A DNA stretch of 64,000 nucleotides from Lachnospiraceae bacterium (GTDB taxonomy: Bacteria; Bacillota; Clostridia; Lachnospirales; Lachnospiraceae): positions 155,838 through 219,837 of the forward strand of contig CAJTDN010000010.1 in NCBI GenBank assembly GCA_910574865.1, in the 5' to 3' direction. This document shows positions 8,288-17,992 of this stretch, piece after piece. The stretch's first letter is position 1, and each line of letters starts with the position of its first letter. The notes under the pieces were generated by a model. The model searched no databases. It worked only from the letters and a program-made list of their open reading frames with translations, and was not told where the DNA came from. Position numbers and translations under genes: made by a program.

Positions 8288-10549
8288 ATGAAAACCAAAA
8301 AATATTTCAAACGATTCGCAGGCCTGCTAGTCCTTGGCGTCATACTGGGGCTTATGCCGGCAACGGCACTCGCGGACACCCCCACGCAGGTCGTTTCCAT
8401 GGACGTGGGGGCGCAAAACAAAAACGACGAATACTGTCGGATAGATGACAAGGGCATCTGGCTGAAAAGAACGGACGTGGTTTACGAGCTTTCAGGCAGC
8501 ACCGATAAGCCAATCGAACTCTGGACCCCCGGCGACAATCCCACCGACGCCCAAAAACGCATTTACGTCCGATTAAATAACGTGACCGTAAATGGCGGAA
8601 TTAAGGCCATAACCCCTCCCGTCGGCATCATACTCGAAGTTCCCGCCGGAACAGTGAACAACTTTGGCCCCATATCCGCCAGCAACATTTCCATCTCCGG
8701 CAGCGGCACGCTAAATGCCACTTATTTGAATATTAGTCAATTCAAGTCGAACATGCCGCGCGCCTTAAACATCTCCGACACGACGGTGAACGTAAGAAAC
8801 GCCGACGGCTATAGCAGTTATTGGAACGGCAGCATCGTGCTGGGAGGAAATGCCGACGTCACGATCGTGGGGAACGGCATGTATCCCGTCCTAAATATAG
8901 GGGAAAACGACGACGCGGCCGGCATGATCCTGCAAGAGAACGCAAGCCTCAAGTGCCTGCAGGATGATATCGATACCCCCGCCGCCGCCCGGGTCAGCGG
9001 CATTTCCCTATATAATAACGGCTCAACCCTTCTTATGAAAGATAACAGTTACCTGGAGGCCGAGGGGAAAGCTTCTACGACCGCCCATAAAGGATTCGGG
9101 ATAATCTCCGACGGTTCCGTTACCGTACAAGACAATGCGACGCTCAAGGCCACCGGCCATGATTATGCCCTGATTGCCAGCAATATCATCGTGAACGGTG
9201 GAACGGTCATTGCCAACAGCAAGGAATCCCTCGGCATATATGCCCCCGACGCCATCTCCATTTCAAACGGTGCCAGCGTCACGGCAAGCGGCACATCCCC
9301 CGCGATACAGTCAAACAATATTGCCATTTCCAATAGTGCGGTAAATGCCGTCTCAAGTAATGGCATCGCGATTTACTCCACGGCCGACGTTACCATTACC
9401 AACAGCATCGTGGAGGCAACAAGCGCGGACGGGCAAACCGGCATCCAATCAGACGGTACCGCTTCCGTCTCCGATTCCTGGATCCACACCTCGGGAAACG
9501 AAGACTTTGAGAACCATATCGAGGACAGCGTCCTGATTAACAAGACGGCGGGAACCGTCATCGGGAACCACACGCTCCCCGGCGACGCGACCATACCCGC
9601 CGGCACGACGCTGACATTTCCCGATGGTACCAGCCTCTCCGTTCCCTCCGGGGTCACCCTCACCATCAAAGGAACCATTGACGGCAGCTTCGACATTACG
9701 AACAACGGCACGGTCATCTGCAACGGCCATGTCGGCGGCACGGCCACTTGCGGCGGGAAGGCGGTCTGCGAAATTTGCGGTAAAGAATACGGAGAAATAA
9801 ATGCCGACCATCATACCGGCTTTACCAAAATTGACGCGAAAGCCGCCACGCACCTTGCCATCGGAAATGTCGAGCATTACATATGTAATGGTTGTGGTAA
9901 ATATTTTGGCGATGCGGCAGGAACCCGCGAAATCAGCCAGGCAGAAACCATCATTCCCAAAACGCTGGCACACACCGTTGACGATACGGGATTACACGCG
10001 GACGAGAGCGGACATTGGAACACCTGCGCGTGCGGCATCGTACTAAATAAGTTCGACCATGTTTTCAAATGGATCATTGACAAAGAGGCAACGGCGGACA
10101 AGAACGGCGAAAGGCACGAGGAATGCACGGTCTGCGGCTATAAAATGGCCTCCGTGGAAATCCCCGCGACCGGAACTTCTGTCGAGCCGGGCACCCCGGG
10201 TGGTGATTCAGACCAACCAGGGAACGCGGACACCAATCCCGATGACTCGGACAACCAGGGCGGCTCGGGCAAACCGGGGGACGCGGGCGACCAGGGCGGC
10301 TCGGGCAAACCGGGGGACGCGGGCGACCAGGGCAGCTCGGACAAACCGGGGGACACGGGCGACCAGGGCGGCTCGGGAAACATCGGCAGCACGCAGACCC
10401 AACCGGGTCAGACGCATGCCCCGCAGACGGGCGATGGCGGCAGCCTTGTTCCGTGGATGGCGCTCCTGCTCGTAAATGGAACGGTGCTTGCCATGACAGC
10501 CATGCAACGAAAAAAGCCAACATGCTCTTTTGGCGTAAAAAGGACATGA
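8288..10549 (+). CDS. Sortase-anchored surface protein with beta-helix repeats and CxxC modules
   Basis: A 753-residue secreted protein. A signal peptide (about 1-30, ending near ALAD) is followed by a long Ser/Asn/Gly-rich region with recurring SGSGTLNATY-, VTVQDNATL- and ITNSIVEATS-like strands (about 100-430), the pattern of a right-handed beta-helix. Then come CxxC-bearing modules (CEICGKEYG, YICNGCGKYFG, TCACG, CTVCGY; about 490-625), a Gly/Asp/Pro-rich repeat linker, and APQTG (711-715) with a hydrophobic segment and basic tail, a variant sortase signal. AAAGGAG precedes the start. It is probably wall-anchored and binds host or glycan surfaces; the function is not known. The adjacent LytTR pair may control it. 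Confidence 0.85.
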   Translation: MKTKKYFKRFAGLLVLGVILGLMPATALADTPTQVVSMDVGAQNKNDEYCRIDDKGIWLKRTDVVYELSGSTDKPIELWTPGDNPTDAQKRIYVRLNNVTVNGGIKAITPPVGIILEVPAGTVNNFGPISASNISISGSGTLNATYLNISQFKSNMPRALNISDTTVNVRNADGYSSYWNGSIVLGGNADVTIVGNGMYPVLNIGENDDAAGMILQENASLKCLQDDIDTPAAARVSGISLYNNGSTLLMKDNSYLEAEGKASTTAHKGFGIISDGSVTVQDNATLKATGHDYALIASNIIVNGGTVIANSKESLGIYAPDAISISNGASVTASGTSPAIQSNNIAISNSAVNAVSSNGIAIYSTADVTITNSIVEATSADGQTGIQSDGTASVSDSWIHTSGNEDFENHIEDSVLINKTAGTVIGNHTLPGDATIPAGTTLTFPDGTSLSVPSGVTLTIKGTIDGSFDITNNGTVICNGHVGGTATCGGKAVCEICGKEYGEINADHHTGFTKIDAKAATHLAIGNVEHYICNGCGKYFGDAAGTREISQAETIIPKTLAHTVDDTGLHADESGHWNTCACGIVLNKFDHVFKWIIDKEATADKNGERHEECTVCGYKMASVEIPATGTSVEPGTPGGDSDQPGNADTNPDDSDNQGGSGKPGDAGDQGGSGKPGDAGDQGSSDKPGDTGDQGGSGNIGSTQTQPGQTHAPQTGDGGSLVPWMALLLVNGTVLAMTAMQRKKPTCSFGVKRT
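10259..10366 (+). repeat. Three 36-bp tandem repeats in the surface-protein linker
   Basis: Three consecutive 36-base units (GGCGGCTCGGGC... to ...GGCGACCAG), two identical and one slightly diverged, plus a partial fourth unit, encode GGSGKPGDAGDQ-type spacers just before the sortase motif. Confidence 0.9.
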
Positions 10550-10574
10550 AAATGGCATAAATCCGTTTTTCCAC

Positions 10575-10606
10575 CGGGTAGGAGGGAATCCCGTCCCTCC
10601 TGCCCG
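10575..10606 (+). terminator. Hairpin after the surface-protein gene
   Basis: CGGGTAGGAGGGA pairs with TCCCTCCTGCCCG around a short loop, 25 bases past the stop codon. No strong T-run follows, so termination strength is uncertain. Confidence 0.55.
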
Positions 10607-10656
10607 TAACATCAAACATGTATTTTCCCGGCATTCTCAAAGAGCTTATAAATTGA

Positions 10657-10932
10657 CTATAAAAGCCCGAGCCGTTCAAATTGCTCCCTAGGAGCCTCGT
10701 TTTCTTTCATCAGCGTTATCATTTGTCGTATCATGGTTTTTTCTAAGGCCTCGTCATGCATAGGATGGCATTGGTGCGGATCCGTCTGCAAGTCAAATAG
10801 CAAATTACCCTTTCGACATTTCAACGTCGTGTCACCAGAGGTAGCGTCGGTGTACAGAAGGCAACACGGTCGATGAAGGACATATTTTCCAAAAGGGTAT
10901 TCTCCCGAAAGTGCTTTCGAATGGAATTGCAT
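10657..10932 (-). pseudogene. C-terminal fragment of a sulfatase
   Basis: The frame ends with GNLLFDLQTDPHQCHP and ALEKTMIRQMITLMKENEAP, which matches the end of Clostridial arylsulfatase-like proteins (the LFDLETDP block followed by an LMxENDAP helix). Only about 50 residues are sulfatase-like. The preceding part (10841-10932) coincides with a short sequence repeated elsewhere in the window, so it is probably inserted DNA. No catalytic Cys/Ser motif remains. Confidence 0.65.
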
Positions 10933-10946
10933 GTACCAGGTTTTCA

Positions 10947-10987
10947 GTGAAAAAGTGCGGTCCTAACTAAGGGCCGCACTTTTTCAC
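10947..10987. terminator. Strong bidirectional terminator
   Basis: GTGAAAAAGTGCGG pairs with CCGCACTTTTTCAC, giving a 14-bp stem with A and T tracts on its two flanks, able to work on both strands. It separates the sulfatase remnant from the sensor-kinase operon. Confidence 0.8.
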
Positions 10988-11102
10988 CATCCCCTATTTC
11001 CCATCCGAACGCTTCACGTCCCCAAAAATTCTACTTCCCGTCAGGCGAACGCGTTTCTTCTCTTTCCCTCCGCGAAAAACCCCGTCCGCTGCACCAACCG
11101 CG

Positions 11103-13385
11103 TTACCCCTCCGCGTCTTGCGCCTCCAGCACCGCCCGCACCGTCCGTTCCAGCACCGTCATGTCCACCGGCTTGGCAACGTGGGCGTTCATCCCCGCCT
11201 CCAGCGCGTCCCGGATGTCCTCGGCAAAGGCGTTCGCCGTCATGGCGATGATGGGAATCGAGAGCGCCAGCGGATGGCCCGAATCACGAATCGCCCGCGT
11301 GGCGTCATATCCGTTCATCACCGGCATCTGCACGTCCATCAGCACGATTTGGTACCGCCCCGGTACGGATTTTTCGAACGCATCCACCACGAGCCGTCCA
11401 TTTTCAAAAATGTCGCAGGTAGCCCCCTCCATGTCGAGCAACTCGCCAAGGATTTCCGCGTTAATCTCATTATCCTCGGCCACGAGAATATGCATCCCGT
11501 GCAGGACTCCCTGCTCCCCGCCATCCGCTTCCGTCCCCGAATCTTGCCCATGGACATGCACGGAGTCCGCCTTCTGTTCGCCAATCTGCAGTTCCAGGTC
11601 CACCGTGAAAGTGGAGCCTTTTCCCTTCTCGCTCTCCACCGAAATCTTTCCGCCCATCAAGTCCAGCAGGTTCTTGGTAATGGCCATTCCAAGCCCGGTT
11701 CCCTGGATTTTGTTGGTCACGCTGTCCTCTTCCCGCGTAAACGCCTGAAAAATCTTCTCCACATATTCCTCGCTCATGCCATAACCGTCGTCCGCCACGA
11801 TAATCCTGAAATGTGCCAGCTGCTTGGTAAACTGGGGAAGTTCCTGCACGGTGAGCGTGACATGGCCCCCGTCCGGCGTATACTTGACCGCGTTGGACAA
11901 CAAGTTCAACAGAATCTGGTTCAGGCGAAGCTTATCCATCACCACTTGCACGTGCTCCAGGCCTTCATTATGAATCTCGAACGTATGCCCCTTCGCCTTC
12001 ATCTGTGGACGGATGATGGAATCAATGTTATCAATCAAGTCGACCATGCTCTCATTGGACAAGTTCAGCGTCGTCTTGCCGGCTTCGATTTTGCTGATGT
12101 CCAAAATGTCGTTAATAAGTCCGAGCAAGTGCTGGCTGGAGGACGTGATTTTCCTCGTGTACTCCCTCACCTTGTCCGCATTGTCGGCGTCCCTGGCCAG
12201 AAGAGTGGAAAAACCGACGATGGCGTTCATCGGGGTTCGGATGTCATGGCTCATGTTGGAAAGGAAGGAACTCTTGGCCTTGTTCGCCTCCTCCGCGATT
12301 TGGAAAGCCTGCTCGGCCGTCTCCTTGGAACGCGCCAGCATCGCGTTGGACTCCTCCAGGCGCGCGTTCATTTCCTCATGGCGGCGCGAATTCTCCTGCT
12401 CCTGCAAAAACAGCCGGACGCTGCTCTGCTGCCGCACGATGGATACCACGACCAGGACCAGCATGGCCAGAAGGATGATTGACAAAACCAGCAGCGTACG
12501 TATGACCGCCCCCACCATGTCCACGGTTCCCGCCGCCACGTAATCCGCCGGTATCAGGAACAATAAAAGCGTGTCATATTCTTCCAGCGAGGTAATGCAA
12601 TAGTAATATTCAACGCCATCATATTTAAAATTGTCACTGACCGTGCTTTTTTTGACAAGATCGGCCCTGATATCGGGAATCCCCTGCCCTTCCATGCCCT
12701 CGATTGCCTTCAAAACGTTATATGCCTGAATGGTATTTTGCCCCGGGACGTTATCGTGCATCCGCGTCCCGTTTCCTTTTAAAATATAAGTCTCGTTCTG
12801 ACTTCCGTAGGCGACACTGTCATAATACTTGCTCAGCGATTCCATGTCCTTCAAAAGAATGACATGCGTGAACTCGACGGCGGATTCTCCCACCTCGATT
12901 GGAACATCCAGTTTTTGCACGAATGCCCAATGGCTCCCTTCATAAGCAAAGCTGTCCGATATGAACGTATACCGGTCCTCCCCGCCGGATATTTGGTCAA
13001 TGTCAGGCCACACGCCATGCCCGCCTTCCGCGTCATAGCAGTTCCCCCGGCCGTCCAGCAGCATCAGCCTGGAACTGTAACTGTCCATCTCCAAAAACGC
13101 GTCCAACCCGCCAATTTTCCCAACCGCCTCCTCAACCGTGTCAAACTTTTGGACTTCCAAGGCGTTGACCGCGGTAGTCAGATAATTCCAATGGGAATCG
13201 AGGGCATTTTTCAAATTTATGCGCACCTGGGACGTAACTTCGTTCAGCTGCATGGTCCGTTCCTTAAAAATCTGCCTTTGTAAATACTTCGCAAAATAAG
13301 AACCTCCGACCAGCAAAAACAAAAGCAGGCAAACTGCCAACGCCGCCGGGGGCAATATGCCGCGCCAATCTTTCTTAGGCCTCAT
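11103..13385 (-). CDS. Hybrid sensor histidine kinase with C-terminal receiver
   Basis: About 760 residues: a membrane segment near the N-terminus, an extracellular sensing region of about 250 residues (Cache-like in length and position), a second membrane segment, a coiled region, a HisKA domain (SHDIRTPMNAIVG), a HATPase_c domain (NLLSNAVKYTPDGG, DDGYGMS, GTGLGMAI) and a receiver (AEDNEINAEI, phospho-acceptor in VLMDVQMPVMNGYDAT). The ATG at 13385 is preferred over 13406 because GGGAGG lies 10 bases before it. It follows the binding lipoprotein gene on the same strand by about 50 bases, so the two likely form one sensing unit. No separate DNA-binding regulator is encoded here. Confidence 0.9.
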   Translation of the reverse strand: MRPKKDWRGILPPAALAVCLLLFLLVGGSYFAKYLQRQIFKERTMQLNEVTSQVRINLKNALDSHWNYLTTAVNALEVQKFDTVEEAVGKIGGLDAFLEMDSYSSRLMLLDGRGNCYDAEGGHGVWPDIDQISGGEDRYTFISDSFAYEGSHWAFVQKLDVPIEVGESAVEFTHVILLKDMESLSKYYDSVAYGSQNETYILKGNGTRMHDNVPGQNTIQAYNVLKAIEGMEGQGIPDIRADLVKKSTVSDNFKYDGVEYYYCITSLEEYDTLLLFLIPADYVAAGTVDMVGAVIRTLLVLSIILLAMLVLVVVSIVRQQSSVRLFLQEQENSRRHEEMNARLEESNAMLARSKETAEQAFQIAEEANKAKSSFLSNMSHDIRTPMNAIVGFSTLLARDADNADKVREYTRKITSSSQHLLGLINDILDISKIEAGKTTLNLSNESMVDLIDNIDSIIRPQMKAKGHTFEIHNEGLEHVQVVMDKLRLNQILLNLLSNAVKYTPDGGHVTLTVQELPQFTKQLAHFRIIVADDGYGMSEEYVEKIFQAFTREEDSVTNKIQGTGLGMAITKNLLDLMGGKISVESEKGKGSTFTVDLELQIGEQKADSVHVHGQDSGTEADGGEQGVLHGMHILVAEDNEINAEILGELLDMEGATCDIFENGRLVVDAFEKSVPGRYQIVLMDVQMPVMNGYDATRAIRDSGHPLALSIPIIAMTANAFAEDIRDALEAGMNAHVAKPVDMTVLERTVRAVLEAQDAEG

Positions 13386-13437
13386 TTCTAGGCCGCCTCC
13401 CTTCATCCCCCGGCCCGGGGTGTCCTTCTTCCTCCTA

Positions 13438-15258
13438 CTATTTCCATGGGTTCGCGTCGGGAGCGACTTCTTTTTGCTCCCTTAAATAATCTTGTAAAAA
13501 CTTCTGGAGGGAACCTTCATGCACTTCCGCGGAATACTCAATCGCCACCTCCTCCGTATATCCTTGCATGAAAAACGCCACCTGGTACTTTGTGCCGTCA
13601 TCCAAAGCCGAACCATCCCTGGTCACCAAAAGGTATGGATACGGGTCGCCGTCACCACACGCGTCAAATCCCTCCCCGGCCAAAGCCTTGGCCTCGGCCC
13701 CGCTCATTGTCATCATGGCGTATTCCCCGTCGACGCCGGGACTGATGCCGCTGACGACGTCCGCGTTAATATTTCCCGCATAGAGCCTTCCGCTGATGCC
13801 CGCCTTTAGTTCAAAGCCGTCCTCGCGGAACTCGCCGACGGGAACCATCACCGCATCCGCCCCCGTGGCGCTGCCCAAAGCCTTGCCCGCCAGCTCGGCG
13901 GTTTCTTCCAAACTAAAGTCCGCCTTGCTTTCACAGAAATTATGCGTCCTCGACCCTTCCAAGTAATTTTGCTGAAGTTCGTCCATCCGGGCGATACACC
14001 GCGCCCCGTCCATGCCCTCCTCGCCCCAAAACCACTCTTTAAAGACCAGCCCCATGTCCGCCAGGACGTTTTCCCAATTGGCATACGTCATCTGGAAGGC
14101 GCGCCCTTCCTTCATGGCCCGCCGCGCGTCATAAAGCAGCGCCTCTTCCGAAACGTCGCTGCCGTCCAGCACTCCCATGACACATGGCGAGTCCTCGCCC
14201 ATGAGCGCGGCCTGCCCTTCCGGGGAAAAGAGCAGCGACATTACCTTGACCGCGTCCTCCAGCTTCTTTTCGTTACCCGGCTCTGCCAGCCGCCTGCTGA
14301 TGCCGAAATAATACGTGGGACTGTACATGTATACGTTTTTACTACCATCCTCGCTGACATATGGCATCATGCCCAGTTCATCCGTGCTACCCGCTATCCT
14401 GGTATCGGAAACGGTGGCCACCGCAGTGAGGAAGACCGCCTTCCTCCCGCCCAGGTACTCTTCTATCAGCTCGAAGCTGCTCGCGTCCCCGGGATCGACA
14501 TGGAACATTCCGATGTCGATGTAGCGTTGCACGTAATCCATCGTGTCTTCCCACATCCCCTCAGCCGTGGCCCTCCCCGCCAAAAAGTCGCGTTCCCAGT
14601 TTACCCCCTCCGGGGTGGTCAGCCAACTGGTCTTGGCCAGGTTGAACACGGCGGAAAAAGGGCCTCCGGTCACCTGCGTGGCAATGACGCCGGGAATCAT
14701 CCCTTCCTTCTCGATTTCCTTGCACAACGCTTCGAGCTCGGTAAAATTGTCCGGCACCTTCCAGCCCTTCTCGTCCATCAACGTCTTATTATAATAAATG
14801 CCATACATGGAATTGCCGGTCGGCAAAAGGTAAATGCCGCCGTCAATGGACACCTCGTGCAAAACTGACGTGGAAAGGTCGTTGATAAACGGGTAGCTTG
14901 ACAAATCCACGAGGCGCTCCCCCGCCAAGTCCTCGTCCACAATCTGCGACGTGATAAAAATGTCCGAAATGTCGTCGGCGCGCATCTGCGCCCAACTGTA
15001 CCCCGTCTTGTTGCCCCCCTTGTAATAGACGAATTCCAGTTCGACCTCCGGGTACGTCTCGTTTAGCAATTCAAAAAAATCCTTGTGGTTTGCATAACTG
15101 CCCCAAGTCCCCCAAGTCAGCGCGTCGCCGTCCGCCGCTTTCCCATCCGTTTTCCCCCGCCCCTTTCCACCAGGGGAAGCCGGGGTACAGGCCGACACGG
15201 ACAACGCGGCCGCGATGAATACGACGAACAAGCACCTTGCCATCTTCTTGCCCATCAT
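13438..15258 (-). CDS. Extracellular solute-binding lipoprotein with 5'-nucleotidase-like C-terminal domain
   Basis: A 606-residue lipoprotein (lipobox LSVSAC, Cys24). Residues about 45-440 are a family 1 extracellular solute-binding fold (WGTWGSYANHKDFFELLNE, GIYYNKTLMDEKGWKVPDNF, SPEGQAALMG). Residues about 450-575 resemble the 5'-nucleotidase C-terminal domain (ADAVMVPVGEFREDGF, LYAGNINADVV, MMTMSGAEAKALA, DGTKYQVAF). No ABC permease genes follow; instead a hybrid sensor kinase does, so a sensory rather than a transport role is likely. AGAGGAG precedes the start and a consensus promoter lies at 15291-15319. Confidence 0.85.
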   Translation of the reverse strand: MMGKKMARCLFVVFIAAALSVSACTPASPGGKGRGKTDGKAADGDALTWGTWGSYANHKDFFELLNETYPEVELEFVYYKGGNKTGYSWAQMRADDISDIFITSQIVDEDLAGERLVDLSSYPFINDLSTSVLHEVSIDGGIYLLPTGNSMYGIYYNKTLMDEKGWKVPDNFTELEALCKEIEKEGMIPGVIATQVTGGPFSAVFNLAKTSWLTTPEGVNWERDFLAGRATAEGMWEDTMDYVQRYIDIGMFHVDPGDASSFELIEEYLGGRKAVFLTAVATVSDTRIAGSTDELGMMPYVSEDGSKNVYMYSPTYYFGISRRLAEPGNEKKLEDAVKVMSLLFSPEGQAALMGEDSPCVMGVLDGSDVSEEALLYDARRAMKEGRAFQMTYANWENVLADMGLVFKEWFWGEEGMDGARCIARMDELQQNYLEGSRTHNFCESKADFSLEETAELAGKALGSATGADAVMVPVGEFREDGFELKAGISGRLYAGNINADVVSGISPGVDGEYAMMTMSGAEAKALAGEGFDACGDGDPYPYLLVTRDGSALDDGTKYQVAFFMQGYTEEVAIEYSAEVHEGSLQKFLQDYLREQKEVAPDANPWK

Positions 15259-15290
15259 GCCTCTCCTCTCTCATAACGTGTTCTGACATT

Positions 15291-15319
15291 ATTTTATTCT
15301 TATTTTTTCCCTCTGTCAA
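15291..15319 (-). promoter_or_regulatory. Consensus promoter of the binding-protein/sensor-kinase operon
   Basis: On the minus strand a perfect TTGACA (15314-15319), 17-base spacer and TAAAAT (15291-15296), about 33 bases upstream of the lipoprotein start. Confidence 0.7.
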
Positions 15320-15398
15320 CGGTGACAATACAGCTTGTTGTTTTTTGCGCTTTTGCAGTAACTTTTTACGGGATGGGGAACAAGCTTTCTCATGACAC

Positions 15399-15432
15399 AA
15401 AAAGGACGCGCCTGCCCGGCACGCCCTTTTTC
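15399..15432. terminator. Bidirectional terminator downstream of the GH3 gene
   Basis: AAAAAGGACGCGCC pairs with GGCACGCCCTTTTT around a five-base loop (12 of 14 pairs), with A/T tracts on both sides. It lies about 75 bases past the GH3 stop. Confidence 0.7.
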
Positions 15433-15508
15433 ACGTTCGATATATATCGGCCCAAATGTAGCGTCAACGTACAAGTGGCACGCACGAGCCCCTACATTTT
15501 TCACGCCA

Positions 15509-17950
15509 TCACAATACTTCGCGAACGCATTCGATTTTATCCAGTTTTTCATTCAACCGCCTTATGATTTCACCTTGCCCTTCCACGTCGCCCGTAATTT
15601 TCGCCATCACGCCGGACAAATATTTTTCCAGCGGGGTGCCGACAAAGTATAACGCCTGGCTTTTAAACGCCTCCATGTCAAACGCCGTCCCGAGCACGTC
15701 CTGGCACGCCGCCAGCGCCCTTGGTTCTGCCGCGATGGAACCGATGGAGGATTTCGTGGACAAGCCATACGGGTTCTTACCGGTCAACATGATCCGTACG
15801 CTCTTCGTAATGTTCGCCACGGAATTCCCGGCCAACAACTCGTACACGCCCGGTTCAGCCGTCCACTCATGCAGGGACGTGTCGTAAGACGCGAATGATT
15901 TCGGCACGAGCTCCATTTCCACGCATGTTTCCTCTCCTGGCGCAAGCTCCACCTTGGCAAACGCCTTCAGCTCCTTCTCCGGCTTGTCGAGGGTGGACTT
16001 TTCGTCCCGCACGTACAACTGCACGACCTCCTTGCCCGCCATCGTCCCCGTGTTCTTCACCTTCACGGTCACGCGCAGGGGCTTTGTGGACCGGCTGTCA
16101 TACTCCCTGTCCGACACGGCGATGTCCGTCAACTCAAACTTCGTATAGCTCAAGCCATGGCCAAACGGGTACAAGGGCTCGATGCCCTTATAATCGTAAT
16201 AACGATACCCGACATATATTCCCTCGCCATAAGTCACTTCACCAAACTCGCCCGGGAAATTCTTGCTGGTCGGGCAGTCACGGTAATGCTTCGGGAACGT
16301 CAGCGGCAGCTTCCCGCTCGGGTTCGCGTCGCCAAACAAGAGGTCCGCCGTCGCCCTCGCGCCCTCCATGCCCGGGAAGAACAAGCACACGATGGCGTTT
16401 ACGTCGTCCACGTAGTCCATCAAGTCCACCGGCCCGGCCACGTTCAATAATAGGACAATCCGCCTGCCGGCCGCCTTCGCCTTGGCGATGGACGCGACAA
16501 GCATTTCCTTGTCCGCCGGGTCAAAGTCCATGTCCGCGCGGTCGCTTCCTTCTTGTCCGGACGCTCCCGCGGTAATAATCACGGTATCGGTGTCGTCCCC
16601 GATTTCTTCATATAATACTTCGGAAGTCTTCGTCCCCACTTCCTTTACAAGGCTCGTAAACTTGCCCGTGTCCACCTGCGCGCTTCCGGAACCGGACTCC
16701 ATGAACCGCTCGCAAAGCTTTCCAAACAAGGCCACCTTCGTCCCCTTGGCAAGCGGCAGGAGACCGTCATTTTTCAAAAGCGTGATGCCTTCCACCGCCG
16801 CGTCATAGGCGGCCTTGCGCGATAACCCGTTATCAATGGACGTGTACTTCCTGCCCTTGAACTTCGGCGTTTGCAAAATCATGCGGAGCGTCCTGGCCAC
16901 CGCGTCGTTTAGCCGTTCCTCGCCAATCTCTCCCGACTCCACGGCCTGGTAAAGCCGCTCTTTTCCCCTCGGCCCCGGCATGTCCATGTCGTTTCCGGCT
17001 TTCAGCGCCTCCACCTGGTCGTACACCGCGCCCCAGTCGGACACCACCTGACCCTCGAATCCCCATTCCTCTTTCAACACTTGTGTCAACAGCCAGTCAT
17101 TCTGTGCGCAGGGCTTCCCGTTGATGGAATTGTAGGCACTCATGACCGTCCCCACCTTTCCTTCCTTCACCGCCGCCTCGAACCCCGGCAAATATATTTC
17201 ACGCAACGCACGCTCGGAAATGTGCTCGTTGACGCCCTGCCTGAGCGTCTCCTGGTTGTTTGCCGCAAAATGCTTCACGTCCGCCACCATGCCCTGGTCC
17301 TGCACGCCCTTGGAAAATTCCGGAGCCATCTTGCCGCAAAGGAACGGATCTTCCGAAAACGACTCAAAAAGTCGGCCGTTGCGCGGATCCCGGTGAATGT
17401 TCGTGTTCGGTGTTCCCAACAGCACGTCCACGCCATAGGTTTGCGCTTCCCGTCCCACGGCTTCACCCACCTTGTAAATCAATTCCGGCTTCCACGTCGC
17501 GCCCAGAAGCATCCCCGGCGGAAAACATCCCGGCTCCTCGCCGTTGGGCCGCACTCCGTCAATCAAGGAACGCAAATGCAAAATAATTTGCTTCGTCTTT
17601 TCCGGCATTTCCTCCGGCAACGGATTCGAATTGGTTGCATAAGGCACCAGTCCCATAAAGGCCGAGCCGCTCTCGTTGTTGGACTCGTTGCTTTCCTCCC
17701 CTTTCTTCGGCAACTTCTCCATCTTCGCGTCATCCATCTCAATGCTCATGCGAAGCCCTACCAGCTCGCCCATGTACTGCATCAGGTTCACGCCCGTCGC
17801 GCCATCCAAATATAATATGGACGGAATACCGTACTGCGGCATCTCCGGAGAAGAAAACGTACTCCTCCCCGTCAGCAGGTCCACCTTCTCCTTCACTGAC
17901 ATTTCCGCAAGCAACGCGGGAATTGACGCTTCATCCACCAATTTGCCCAT
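15509..17950 (-). CDS. Glycoside hydrolase family 3 beta-glucosidase
   Basis: About 813 residues with the full GH3 layout: an N-terminal TIM-like barrel (KHFAANNQE near 228; the nucleophile in VVSDWGAVYD, Asp307 when numbered from the ATG at 17956), an alpha/beta sandwich (about 370-600) and a fibronectin III-like domain (about 650-730), then a C-terminal tail. It hydrolyses beta-linked glucosides or xylosides and shows no signal peptide, so it acts in the cytosol. The ATG at 17950 (MGKLVDEASI) is at better distance from AAGGGAG than the one at 17956. An acidic/Asn-rich insert is seen near residues 80-98. A tandem operator-like repeat upstream suggests dedicated regulation. Confidence 0.93.
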   Translation of the reverse strand: MGKLVDEASIPALLAEMSVKEKVDLLTGRSTFSSPEMPQYGIPSILYLDGATGVNLMQYMGELVGLRMSIEMDDAKMEKLPKKGEESNESNNESGSAFMGLVPYATNSNPLPEEMPEKTKQIILHLRSLIDGVRPNGEEPGCFPPGMLLGATWKPELIYKVGEAVGREAQTYGVDVLLGTPNTNIHRDPRNGRLFESFSEDPFLCGKMAPEFSKGVQDQGMVADVKHFAANNQETLRQGVNEHISERALREIYLPGFEAAVKEGKVGTVMSAYNSINGKPCAQNDWLLTQVLKEEWGFEGQVVSDWGAVYDQVEALKAGNDMDMPGPRGKERLYQAVESGEIGEERLNDAVARTLRMILQTPKFKGRKYTSIDNGLSRKAAYDAAVEGITLLKNDGLLPLAKGTKVALFGKLCERFMESGSGSAQVDTGKFTSLVKEVGTKTSEVLYEEIGDDTDTVIITAGASGQEGSDRADMDFDPADKEMLVASIAKAKAAGRRIVLLLNVAGPVDLMDYVDDVNAIVCLFFPGMEGARATADLLFGDANPSGKLPLTFPKHYRDCPTSKNFPGEFGEVTYGEGIYVGYRYYDYKGIEPLYPFGHGLSYTKFELTDIAVSDREYDSRSTKPLRVTVKVKNTGTMAGKEVVQLYVRDEKSTLDKPEKELKAFAKVELAPGEETCVEMELVPKSFASYDTSLHEWTAEPGVYELLAGNSVANITKSVRIMLTGKNPYGLSTKSSIGSIAAEPRALAACQDVLGTAFDMEAFKSQALYFVGTPLEKYLSGVMAKITGDVEGQGEIIRRLNEKLDKIECVREVL

Positions 17951-17992
17951 AAACATTCTCCCTTCTCTTTTACGATTTGTTTTTTAATACCA

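Noticed and set aside
11118..12482. A 454-codon plus-strand frame opposite the hybrid sensor kinase
   Set aside because: Codon composition and lack of any recognisable domain show it is the shadow of the kinase gene.
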